From assembly GCA_934646965.1 (NCBI GenBank), contig CAKUEZ010000139.1, positions 1 through 5,009 on the forward strand: DNA of 5,009 nucleotides, given 5' to 3'. The DNA comes from an uncultured Collinsella sp. GTDB lineage: Bacteria > Actinomycetota > Coriobacteriia > Coriobacteriales > Coriobacteriaceae. Below, piece by piece: positions 1 to 4,788 of the stretch. The notes below the pieces were generated by a model that did no database searches, was not told the origin of the DNA, and worked only from the letters and a program-made list of their open reading frames with translations. Both the position numbers and the translations under genes were made by a program. The stretch's first letter is position 1, and every line of letters starts with the position of its first letter.

Positions 1-438
1 GGAAGCGGCTGTGCTTCCGCAGTCGGCGACGCCCGCTGCAGCGAAGGCTGCATTGGCTGTGGCGCCTGCGTCACGGCCTGCCCCCACGGTGCCATCGCAC
101 TGGTCGATGGCGTCGCCCGCGTGGACCGCTCCAAGTGCACGGGCTGCGGCCTGTGCGGTATGGCGTGCCCGCAGCGCGTGATCGCCTTCGTCCCCGGCTA
201 CCAGAACATCCTGGTGCGCTGCAACAACACCGATAAGGGCGCCATTGCCCGCAAGATCTGCGACACGAGCTGCATCGGTTGCGGCATGTGCGCCAAAAAG
301 TGCCCTGCCGGCGCTATCCGCATCGAGGACAACTGCGCCCATATCGACGGCGCGGACTGCCTGTCGTGCGGCATGTGCGCCGTCGTCTGCCCACATGGCG
401 CCATTCACGACCGCACCGGCATCGCCGCCGGCGTGTAG
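1..438 (+). CDS. rnfB: RnfB-like polyferredoxin, C-terminal part (5' end outside window)
   Basis: The frame is open from base 1 to the TAG at 436-438, giving 145 visible residues; the true start lies upstream. Four CxxCxxCxxxCP motifs, each expected to bind a [4Fe-4S] cluster, begin at visible residues 17 (CIGCGACVTACP), 46 (CTGCGLCGMACP), about 91 (CIGCGMCAKKCP) and about 120 (CLSCGMCAVVCP). Between the second and third pair is an ILVRCNNTDKGA segment, which resembles the linker of long RnfB proteins. RnfB is the soluble ferredoxin-type subunit of the membrane Rnf complex, which moves electrons between ferredoxin and NAD+ with ion transport. In many anaerobes rnfB is the last gene of the rnf operon, which would fit a following unrelated gene. 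The neighbouring rnf genes and the membrane-anchor N-terminus are not visible, so a stand-alone polyferredoxin serving the downstream dehydrogenase is the main alternative. It ends 12 bases before that gene. Confidence 0.75.
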   Translation, partial: GSGCASAVGDARCSEGCIGCGACVTACPHGAIALVDGVARVDRSKCTGCGLCGMACPQRVIAFVPGYQNILVRCNNTDKGAIARKICDTSCIGCGMCAKKCPAGAIRIEDNCAHIDGADCLSCGMCAVVCPHGAIHDRTGIAAGV

Positions 439-444
439 AAGGGA
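437..444 (+). promoter_or_regulatory. Ribosome binding site of the xanthine dehydrogenase gene
   Basis: AGAAGGGA lies six bases before the ATG at 451 and overlaps the TAG of the upstream polyferredoxin gene. The overlap suggests translational coupling and one shared transcript. It also fixes the start at 451, because no other start with comparable spacing exists nearby. Confidence 0.7.
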
Positions 445-450
445 ATCACC

Positions 451-3228
451 ATGGCACAGGAATTCACTTTTACCGTTAACGGCGTGGAGCGCACGACGAC
501 GGAAAACAAGCCGCTGCTGCGCTACCTGCGCGACGACCTGAACATCCACTCCGCCAAGGACGGCTGCTCCGAGGGCGCGTGCGGTACCTGCACCATCCAC
601 GTGGACGGTGCGGCCGTCAAGGCCTGCGTACTGACCACCGCCCTTGCCGCCGGCCGTAACATCGTGACCGTCGAGGGCCTGCCCCAGGACGTGCGCGAGG
701 CCTTTGTGTACGCGTTTGGCGCCGTGGGCGCCGTGCAGTGCGGCTTTTGCATCCCCGGCATGGTCATGGCGGGTGCGGCGCTCATCGCCGAGGATCCCGA
801 GCCCACCGAGGAGCAGATCAAGTACGCCATCCGCGGCAACGTCTGCCGCTGCACCGGCTACAAAAAGATCATCGAGGGCATTTCGCTGGCCGCTGCGGTG
901 CTCCGCGGCGAAAAGCAGATCGATGAGGACCTGGAGCGCGGCGACGACTACGGCGTGGGCAAGCGCGCCTTCCGTATCGACGTGCGCAAGAAGGTACTCG
1001 GTGAGGGAAAGTATCCCGACGACATCGACGAGTACGATCAGCCGGGTCTGACCTATGCCAGCGCGGTGCGTTCCAAGTATCCGCGCGCCCGCGTGCTCTC
1101 CATCGACACCTCCAAGGCCGAGGCCCTGCCCGGCGTGGTGGGCATCCTGCGCGCCGAGGACGTGCCGGTCAACCAGGTCGGCCACCTTATCCAGGACTGG
1201 GACGTCATGATCGCCCAGGGCGATATCACCCGCTGCGTGGGCGACGCTATCGTGCTGGTGGTTGCCGAGGACGAGGCGACACTCGAGAAGGCCAAGAAGC
1301 TCGTGAAGATCGACTACGAGCCGCTGGAGCCCGTGCGTAATATTGTCGAGGCAAGGGCTGCCGACGCCCCGCGCCTGCACGACAGCTTCTTTGCCTTTGG
1401 CAATACCGTGGAGCTCAAGGACAACGTGTGCCAGAGCCGTCACGTGACGCGCGGTGATGCCGCCAAGGCGCTGGCCGAGAGCGCGTTTACCGTGACGCAG
1501 CGCTTTACCACGCCCTTTACCGAGCATGCCTTCTTGGAGCCCGAGTGCGCCGTGGCCTTCCCGTATAAGAACGGCGTCAAGGTGCAGTCGACCGACCAGG
1601 GCGCCTACGACACGCGCAAAGAGTGCGCCCACATGTTTGGCTGGGACAACGAGCCCGAGCGCGTGGTCGTCGAGACCATGCTCGTGGGCGGCGGCTTTGG
1701 CGGCAAGGAGGACGTGTCCGTCCAGCACCTGGCCGCGCTTGCTGCCTATAAGCTCCAGCGTCCTGTGAAGTGCAAGCTCACCCGCGCCGAGTCGCTCGCG
1801 TTCCATCCCAAGCGCCACGCCATGGACGGCACCTTTACGCTGGGTTGCGACGCCGAGGGCAACTTTACCGGCCTGGATTGCGAGATCAACTTTGACACCG
1901 GCGCCTATGCGTCGCTGTGCGGCCCGGTGCTCGAGCGCGCCTGCACGCATGCCGTCGGCCCCTACAAGTACCAGAACACCGACATTCGCGGCTTTGGCTA
2001 CTACACCAACAACCCGCCGGCCGGTGCCTTCCGCGGCTTTGGCGTGTGTCAGTCCGAGTTTGCGCTCGAGAGCCTGATCGACCTGCTGGCCGAGAAGGTC
2101 GGCCTGGATCCGTGGGAGATTCGCTACAAGAACGCCATCGAGCCGGGCGAGGTGCTGCCCAACGGCCAGATTGCCGACTGCTCCACGGCGCTGAAGGAGA
2201 CGCTGCTCGAGGTCAAGGATGCCTACTATGCGCATCCCGGCCACGCTGGCATCGCCTGTGCCATGAAGAATGCCGGCGTGGGCGTGGGCCTGCCCGATGC
2301 CGGTCGCTGCAAGATTCGCGTCGAGGGCGGCCGTGCCGTGGTCTATGCCGCCACGTCCGACATCGGCCAGGGCTGCAACACCGTCTTTTTGCAGGACGTT
2401 GCCGAGGCTTGCGGTCTGCCGCTGAGCTGCATTGCCAACGGCGAGTGCTCCACCGAGAACGCGCCCGATTCGGGTACCACGTCTGGCTCGCGTCAGACGG
2501 TCGTGACCGGCGAGGCCGTGCGCGGCGCCGCCTTCTTGCTGCGCGACGCCATGTTTGGCGTCGAGGCCGGCAAGCCCGCGCCTGCTGCCACGGTTGCCGC
2601 CCATGGCGACGGCGTCAAGATCGAGTACGACGACGGTCGCGCCTATCAGCTGCGCTCGCAGGAACTCGTCGCCGGTCAGGGCATGCATCCTCAGGACCCC
2701 GCGGCTGCCATCAAGGCGCTCGAGGGCTGCGAGTTTAGCTACGTGTACTTGGAGCCGACCGACAAGCTGGGCGCCGACGTGCCCAACCCCAAGAGCCACA
2801 TCTGCTACGGCTTTGCCACGCATGTGGTCATCCTGGACGACAACGGTCGCGTGAGCGAGGTCTATGCCGCGCACGATTCAGGCAAGGTGGTCAACCCCAT
2901 TTCGATCCAGGGCCAGATCGAAGGCGGCGTGCTCATGGGTATGGGCTATGCGCTTACCGAGGACTGGCCGCTCAAGGACTGCGTGCCCCAGGCCAGGTAC
3001 GGCACGCTCGGGCTGTTCCGTGCGCCCGAGATTCCGGATATCCACGCCATCTACGTGGAGAAGGACGAGCTGCTGCCCGTGGCATACGGCGGCAAGGGCA
3101 TCGGCGAGATCGCCACGATTCCCACGGCACCCGCCGTGCAGAATGCCTACCGCGCTTTCGACGGCAAGCTGCGCCCGGATCTGCCTATGGTGGATACGCC
3201 GTACAGCCGCGCCCGTCATCGCGGGTAG
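451..3228 (+). CDS. xdh: Selenium-type xanthine dehydrogenase (fused 2Fe-2S and molybdopterin subunits, no FAD)
   Basis: This 925-residue protein belongs to the xanthine oxidase/molybdenum hydroxylase family, which hydroxylates purines or other N-heterocycles using water as oxygen donor. Residues 1-78 form a plant-ferredoxin-like [2Fe-2S] domain (C39, C44, C47, C59). Residues ~79-150 hold the second, helical [2Fe-2S] domain (C97, C100, C132, C134). An aldehyde oxidase/XDH hammerhead domain begins near G184. The molybdopterin region follows with GGGFGGKE (413-420), AFRGFG (526-531), a GQG at 639-641, DSGTTSGSR from D673, and KGIGEIATIP with E886 as the likely catalytic glutamate. The fused two-domain layout, GVGVGLPDAGR and the C-terminal LPMVDTPYSR resemble the family called selenium-dependent xanthine dehydrogenase. 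That family is thought to carry labile selenium at the molybdenum rather than selenocysteine, and there is no in-frame TGA here. No FAD-binding subunit is encoded before the terminator, so electrons must leave by another partner, plausibly the adjacent polyferredoxin. The substrate is not decidable from sequence; another purine or heterocycle is possible. Confidence 0.88.
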   Translation: MAQEFTFTVNGVERTTTENKPLLRYLRDDLNIHSAKDGCSEGACGTCTIHVDGAAVKACVLTTALAAGRNIVTVEGLPQDVREAFVYAFGAVGAVQCGFCIPGMVMAGAALIAEDPEPTEEQIKYAIRGNVCRCTGYKKIIEGISLAAAVLRGEKQIDEDLERGDDYGVGKRAFRIDVRKKVLGEGKYPDDIDEYDQPGLTYASAVRSKYPRARVLSIDTSKAEALPGVVGILRAEDVPVNQVGHLIQDWDVMIAQGDITRCVGDAIVLVVAEDEATLEKAKKLVKIDYEPLEPVRNIVEARAADAPRLHDSFFAFGNTVELKDNVCQSRHVTRGDAAKALAESAFTVTQRFTTPFTEHAFLEPECAVAFPYKNGVKVQSTDQGAYDTRKECAHMFGWDNEPERVVVETMLVGGGFGGKEDVSVQHLAALAAYKLQRPVKCKLTRAESLAFHPKRHAMDGTFTLGCDAEGNFTGLDCEINFDTGAYASLCGPVLERACTHAVGPYKYQNTDIRGFGYYTNNPPAGAFRGFGVCQSEFALESLIDLLAEKVGLDPWEIRYKNAIEPGEVLPNGQIADCSTALKETLLEVKDAYYAHPGHAGIACAMKNAGVGVGLPDAGRCKIRVEGGRAVVYAATSDIGQGCNTVFLQDVAEACGLPLSCIANGECSTENAPDSGTTSGSRQTVVTGEAVRGAAFLLRDAMFGVEAGKPAPAATVAAHGDGVKIEYDDGRAYQLRSQELVAGQGMHPQDPAAAIKALEGCEFSYVYLEPTDKLGADVPNPKSHICYGFATHVVILDDNGRVSEVYAAHDSGKVVNPISIQGQIEGGVLMGMGYALTEDWPLKDCVPQARYGTLGLFRAPEIPDIHAIYVEKDELLPVAYGGKGIGEIATIPTAPAVQNAYRAFDGKLRPDLPMVDTPYSRARHRG

Positions 3229-3234
3229 GGTAGG

Positions 3235-3267
3235 GCGCAGACGGCCATTGCTGACGGCCGTCTGCGC
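3235..3267 (+). terminator. Strong GC-rich hairpin after the dehydrogenase gene
   Basis: A perfect 12-bp stem (GCGCAGACGGCC at 3235-3246 with its complement at 3256-3267) encloses a nine-base loop, starting six bases after the stop codon. No T-run follows (TCACCATC), so it is not a textbook intrinsic terminator. It may protect the 3' end of the mRNA or assist the canonical terminator 30 bases further on. Confidence 0.5.
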
Positions 3268-3296
3268 TCACCATCAACTGCATAAGCTGTGCCTCT

Positions 3297-3327
3297 AGCC
3301 CCGACTCCATCGCGAGCCGGGGCTTTT
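3297..3327 (+). terminator. Rho-independent terminator of the rnfB-xdh unit
   Basis: AGCCCCG (3297-3303) pairs with CGGGGCT (3318-3324). The stem continues past one A-C mismatch as CTC/GAG around a six-base loop, and TTTT (3324-3327) follows. The T-run lies only on the + side, so it serves rightward transcription. It separates the redox genes from the repeat-rich region beyond. Confidence 0.8.
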
Positions 3328-3335
3328 GCTTTGAA

Positions 3336-3484
3336 GCGGAAAGTGCGTCCCGGAATTCCCGTCCAGACTGGGACACGCTTTCCGGGGCGGCCCTCGGCGG
3401 AAACTGTGTCCCGGAATTCAGCTCCAGAACGGGACACTCGTTTCCGGTTGAAGTTTCGAGCGGAAAGTGCGTCCCAGAATCCGG
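3336..3484. repeat. Two and a half copies of a ~50-bp imperfect palindromic repeat
   Basis: Unit A is 3336-3385, unit B is 3397-3447, and a half unit C is 3460-3484; their starts are 61 and 63 bp apart. Each full unit opens with GCGGAAA(G/C)TG(C/T)GTCCCGG, has a central GAATTC followed by a TCCAGA segment, and closes with GGGACAC(T)CG(C)TTTCCGG, which is nearly the reverse complement of the opening. Unit C has only the opening arm, altered to CCCAGAATCC after the shared part. In RNA or single-stranded DNA each full unit could fold into a long hairpin. The repeat overlaps several open frames on both strands, but these merely reflect repeat composition. It looks like an interspersed intergenic element; I do not recognise a named family. 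Confidence 0.75.
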
Positions 3485-3647
3485 GCAATTCGGTGATCCG
3501 GTGGTTGAGTGAGCGCCACGCCAAGGATGCCGAGCGTAAAACCTACAATGAAAACGGCGTAAAAACTGCATTGAGAATGGCGTAATTTCGCAGGATGACG
3601 TCGCCCGCTGGTGCTGCAGGGCCGGTTAGCCTGCAAACCTTGGGCTT

Positions 3648-3960
3648 TTGGACGAGCTTGCACGAGAGACGGCACGCCAGTACGTGCGCTCGAAGGCCCG
3701 CGTTCGCGTGCGCCCCAAGCGCTACTTCTGTGACCCGTCGCTTGCGGCGGCGTTGCTGGGGCTAACCCTGAGCGGCTGCTTGGCGACATGCAGACGACGG
3801 GGCGAGAAACCTCAAGGCGCTGGAGAGGAAAGTGCTCTCCAATCCTGCCGCCCAGAATGCCGCACCGACGTTTTTGGCGGTCGTGGTTGGAAAGGGGAGC
3901 ACCGCCTATACGCGCGACGACGGCGTGGCAGCGATCCCCATGGCGGCACTTGGGGCGTAG
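3648..3960 (+). pseudogene. Degraded 3' end of an ATP-binding protein gene (AAA + DUF4143 type)
   Basis: Three pieces in three frames line up as one protein C-terminus. Frame 3 reads VRSKARVRVRPKRYFCDPSLAAALLGLT (about 3684-3768), of which RYFCDPSLAAALLG is typical of the DUF4143 domain of bacterial ATP-binding proteins. One base appears missing in the ACCC at 3765-3768, after which frame 2 continues as PERLLGDMQTTG (to ~3802). The sequence then jumps to frame 1, where RNLKALERKVL and APTFLAVVVGKG lead through YTRDDGVAAIPMAALGA to TAG at 3958-3960, matching the usual end of the family. The nuclease-like middle (roughly 80-90 residues in relatives, from memory) is absent at the 3802 junction. 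The ATPase domain and the true start are also missing; the TTG at 3648 only opens a residual frame. It is surely not functional. Confidence 0.65.
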
Positions 3961-4007
3961 CGGTTTCGCGGGGGTGCCGTGTCGAGCCTGCACTACCGAA
4001 AATCCAT

Positions 4008-4036
4008 TTGTTGAACCCGGCCCCCGTGAGTAGAAT
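4008..4036 (+). promoter_or_regulatory. Sigma-70-type promoter, left copy
   Basis: TTGTTG (4008-4013) and TAGAAT (4031-4036) are separated by 17 bases. The same arrangement with the same spacing occurs in the right copy although the spacer has diverged in sequence, which argues that the promoter itself was kept. It would start a + strand RNA near 4043. Confidence 0.6.
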
Positions 4037-4042
4037 AAAGCC

Positions 4043-4122
4043 AGCGGCAGCCAAGTTTTAGCTTGCTGGGCAGCGCCGTTGCTTGGTCAAGGGGTCAATG
4101 CCTTAAAGGCAGCGACTTGTTA
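4043..4122 (+). ncRNA. Possible small RNA, left copy (weak 3' end)
   Basis: This is the counterpart of the right-copy RNA, placed by the promoter at 4008-4036. It could fold its middle around AAG-TTTTAG-CTT (4053-4064). Near its end TGCCT-TAA-AGGCA (4099-4111) makes a tight hairpin, flanked by GTC/GAC, but the T-tract seen in the right copy has become CTTGTT. The 3' end is therefore uncertain, and the transcript may run on. It lies antisense to the tail of the decayed peptide frame. Confidence 0.35.
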
Positions 4123-4208
4123 TGCTTCGAATGCTGCTTGAGTGCCTCGGAAAGTTCGATAAGCGCCGTGAAGAGCAAGACCAAAGCAACCAAGAGCTCT
4201 ACGAGCTC
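4095..4208 (-). pseudogene. Decayed copy of the small hydrophobic peptide gene
   Basis: Reading leftward from 4208 the frame gives ELVELLVALVLLFTALIEL then SEALKQHSKHNKSLPLRH and a TGA at 4097-4095. It matches the right-copy peptide at 21 of 31 aligned residues with a similar hydrophobic pattern. Several codon changes between the copies are silent (for example GTG/GTA, CTC/CTT, GCG/GCA), which suggests both once coded for protein. Upstream in frame there is no ATG, GTG or TTG before a TGA. The distance from the remnant ribosome site (AGAGGT) to the conserved part is eight bases shorter than in the right copy, which removes the start and shifts the frame. I infer loss of the peptide here. Confidence 0.6.
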
Positions 4209-4213
4209 TGATG

Positions 4214-4248
4214 GGCCCGGGATGACCTCTGATTCAAGTCACCGGGCC
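4214..4248. other. Hairpin between the two copies
   Basis: GGCCCGG (4214-4220) pairs with CCGGGCC (4242-4248). After a two-base bulge TGAC (4223-4226) pairs with GTCA (4238-4241), leaving an 11-base loop. No T-run follows on either strand, so it is a poor intrinsic terminator. It sits where similarity between the two copies ends and may mark a rearrangement point. Its function is unknown. Confidence 0.45.
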
Positions 4249-4261
4249 TCAATTCTGTCTT

Positions 4262-4287
4262 GGCATGCGTTGCGGGCATGCGTTGCG
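4262..4287. repeat. Perfect 13-bp tandem duplication
   Basis: GGCATGCGTTGCG occurs twice with no gap (4262-4274 and 4275-4287), just upstream of the right-copy promoter. It is absent from the equivalent place in the left copy. It is probably a slippage product, with no evident function. Confidence 0.7.
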
Positions 4288-4308
4288 CTTTCATTACCGA
4301 AAATCCAT

Positions 4309-4337
4309 TTGTTAAACCCAATGTCCGTGGGTAGAAT
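4309..4337 (+). promoter_or_regulatory. Sigma-70-type promoter of the candidate antisense RNA, right copy
   Basis: TTGTTA (4309-4314) and TAGAAT (4332-4337, five of six consensus bases) lie 17 bases apart. The block TACCGAAAATCCATTTGTT (4295-4313) running into the -35 is identical in both copies, so it may include an upstream element or operator. Transcription would begin near 4344. Confidence 0.65.
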
Positions 4338-4343
4338 AGAGTC

Positions 4344-4425
4344 GACGGCAGCCCAAGTAGGGAAAGCTGGGCAGCGCCGTTGCTTGGATTAAGGGGTCAA
4401 CGCTTTAACGGCGGCGACCCCTTTT
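4344..4425 (+). ncRNA. Candidate antisense small RNA (type I antitoxin-like), about 82 nt
   Basis: The start is predicted about seven bases after the -10 element at 4332-4337, and the end by a hairpin followed by TTTT at 4422-4425. The 5' half can fold: ACGGC (4345-4349) with GCCGT (4376-4380), and inside it GCCCA with TGGGC. No start codon with a ribosome site is apparent, so a regulatory RNA is more likely than an mRNA. It converges on the - strand peptide gene, is complementary to that gene's last ~20 bases, and would pair fully with any peptide mRNA that reads through leftward. This is the geometry of known convergent type I toxin-antitoxin pairs. The RNA's existence and ends are predictions. 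Confidence 0.5.
4391..4425 (+). terminator. Terminator of the candidate small RNA, overlapping the peptide gene's end
   Basis: AAGGGGTC (4391-4398) pairs with GACCCCTT (4416-4423). A short inner CGC/GCG can form across a two-by-two internal loop, and the + side ends in TTTT. On the - side only TTAA follows, so leftward termination should be weak. The peptide's stop codon (4405-4407) lies in the loop and its last basic codons form one arm. Confidence 0.7.
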
Positions 4426-4530
4426 ACGTTGCTTCGAGCACTGCTTAAGCGCCTCGGAAAGTCCGATGAGCGCCGTGAGGAGCGAGACCAGAGCGGTCAG
4501 GAGCTTCACGAAGTCAATCAAATCGGTCAT
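4405..4530 (-). CDS. Small hydrophobic basic-tailed peptide, candidate type I toxin
   Basis: This predicted peptide has 41 residues. It starts with MTDLIDF, continues with a hydrophobic stretch at about residues 8-24 (V and L rich, LLTALVSLLTALIGL) long enough to cross a membrane once, then SEALKQCSK and a very basic end KQRKRGRRR. This build, a short single-span peptide with a charged tail, is common among type I toxins and holin-like toxins. I recognise no specific family by sequence. The start at 4530 is chosen because GGGAGGTG (4544-4537) lies six bases before it; the ATG at 4536 touches the ribosome site, and starts further upstream lack one. A homologous but startless frame lies 307 bp to the left. 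The 3' end overlaps the terminator of the convergent + strand RNA. Upstream are an extended -10 promoter and a LexA-like box. Toxicity is inferred from architecture only; a harmless membrane peptide is possible. Confidence 0.6.
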   Translation of the reverse strand: MTDLIDFVKLLTALVSLLTALIGLSEALKQCSKQRKRGRRR

Positions 4531-4536
4531 GGGCAT

Positions 4537-4557
4537 CACCTCCCGTCGCATGGAGGG
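4537..4557 (-). promoter_or_regulatory. Ribosome site that can be sequestered in a hairpin
   Basis: In the peptide mRNA, CCCTCC (4557-4552) can pair perfectly over six bases with GGGAGG (4544-4539), the core of the ribosome site, across a seven-base loop. The adjoining GGGCA-G-TGCCC upstream offers a competing fold that would free the site. Occlusion of the ribosome site in the primary transcript is a known feature of several type I toxin mRNAs; here it is predicted only. Confidence 0.55.
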
Positions 4558-4594
4558 CACTGCCCGGCACATTGAACTGCCGTCAACAGCAATT

Positions 4595-4603
4595 ATTCTA
4601 TCA
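4595..4603 (-). promoter_or_regulatory. Extended -10 promoter of the small peptide gene
   Basis: On the - strand TGATAGAAT (4603-4595) matches the extended -10 form TGnTATAAT at all but one base. The same TAGAAT hexamer is used by the + strand promoters of this locus. The -35 region (TTCGTA at 4624-4619, 18-base spacer) is weak, which an extended -10 can tolerate. Transcription should begin near 4588, giving a ~58-base leader. Confidence 0.55.
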
Positions 4604-4620
4604 AATTGCAGCCATAAATA

Positions 4621-4634
4621 CGAATATATGTTCG
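4621..4634. promoter_or_regulatory. LexA/SOS-box-like palindrome over the peptide promoter's -35 region
   Basis: CGAATATATGTTCG matches CGAAC-N4-GTTCG, the core of Gram-positive LexA (DinR) boxes, at nine of ten fixed positions. It overlaps the -35 position of the leftward promoter, where a bound repressor would block initiation. It is the only such match I noticed by eye in the window. A second role for the rightward exonuclease gene, whose start is 155 bases away, is less likely. Confidence 0.5.
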
Positions 4635-4788
4635 TTAATAGCAGCAACGTGACCATCTCGAAGCGCAACCATACGCAAGGATGCCAGAAGGCCGCGCTGG
4701 GCGCTTTCATGTCCGCACGGGCGCATATCCTTACGGCAATGTGGCCGCCTATGTAACGAGCGGCAGTTGACGGAGAAAGGCCCTGACC

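Larger units (their letters stand above)
3994..4208. repeat. Left copy of a duplicated small-RNA/peptide locus
   Basis: This segment resembles 4295-4510. The first 25 bases (TACCGAAAATCCATTTGTT, one changed base, AACCC) recur exactly 301 bp to the right. Similarity continues through GCTGGGCAGCGCCGTTGCTTGG, AAGGGGTCAA and GCCTCGGAAAGT, drifting to a 307-bp offset by the last of these. The copies differ by scattered substitutions and short indels, so the duplication is not recent. Similarity stops near the start region of the peptide frame; the counterpart of 4545-4640 is missing here. Confidence 0.75.
4295..4510. repeat. Right copy of the duplicated small-RNA/peptide locus
   Basis: This is the partner of 3994-4208. 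It keeps the 25-base upstream block, the promoter, the hairpin-terminated + strand RNA region and the body of the - strand peptide gene. It continues rightward into an intact peptide start and regulatory region that the left copy lacks, so it is the likely functional member. Confidence 0.75.

Noticed and set aside
1917..2738. 273-residue + strand frame inside the dehydrogenase gene
   Set aside because: It is an Arg/Ala/Cys-rich out-of-frame shadow of a strongly conserved coding sequence.
451..3228. Selenocysteine in the dehydrogenase
   Set aside because: No in-frame TGA exists; selenium in this family is thought to be a bound labile atom, not selenocysteine.
3336..3484. CRISPR array
   Set aside because: The units are ~50-bp imperfect palindromes with only two and a half diverged copies and 11-12-bp gaps, unlike 24-37-bp identical repeats with unique spacers of similar length.
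3521..3549. Possible -10 (TACAAT at 3544-3549)
   Set aside because: No -35-like hexamer lies at suitable spacing and no intact gene follows.
3289..3585. 98-residue + strand frame over the repeats
   Set aside because: It begins inside the terminator region and its peptide only mirrors the repeat units; no ribosome site.
3418..3993. 191-residue - strand open frame
   Set aside because: It spans the palindromic repeats and lies opposite the pseudogene pieces. It shows no recognisable domain and no convincing ribosome site; high-GC antisense frames are often open by chance.
4405..4710. Longer 101-residue - strand frame including the small peptide
   Set aside because: The extension beyond 4530 has no ribosome site at its start and runs across the predicted -10 element and LexA-like box; the perfect ribosome site supports the 41-residue start.
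4642..4770. Short open frame ending in TGAYPYGNVAAYVTSGS, with an ATG at 4681
   Set aside because: The ending looks protein-like and could be a gene remnant, but AAGG touches the ATG, there is no family match I can name, and the frame is too short to support.
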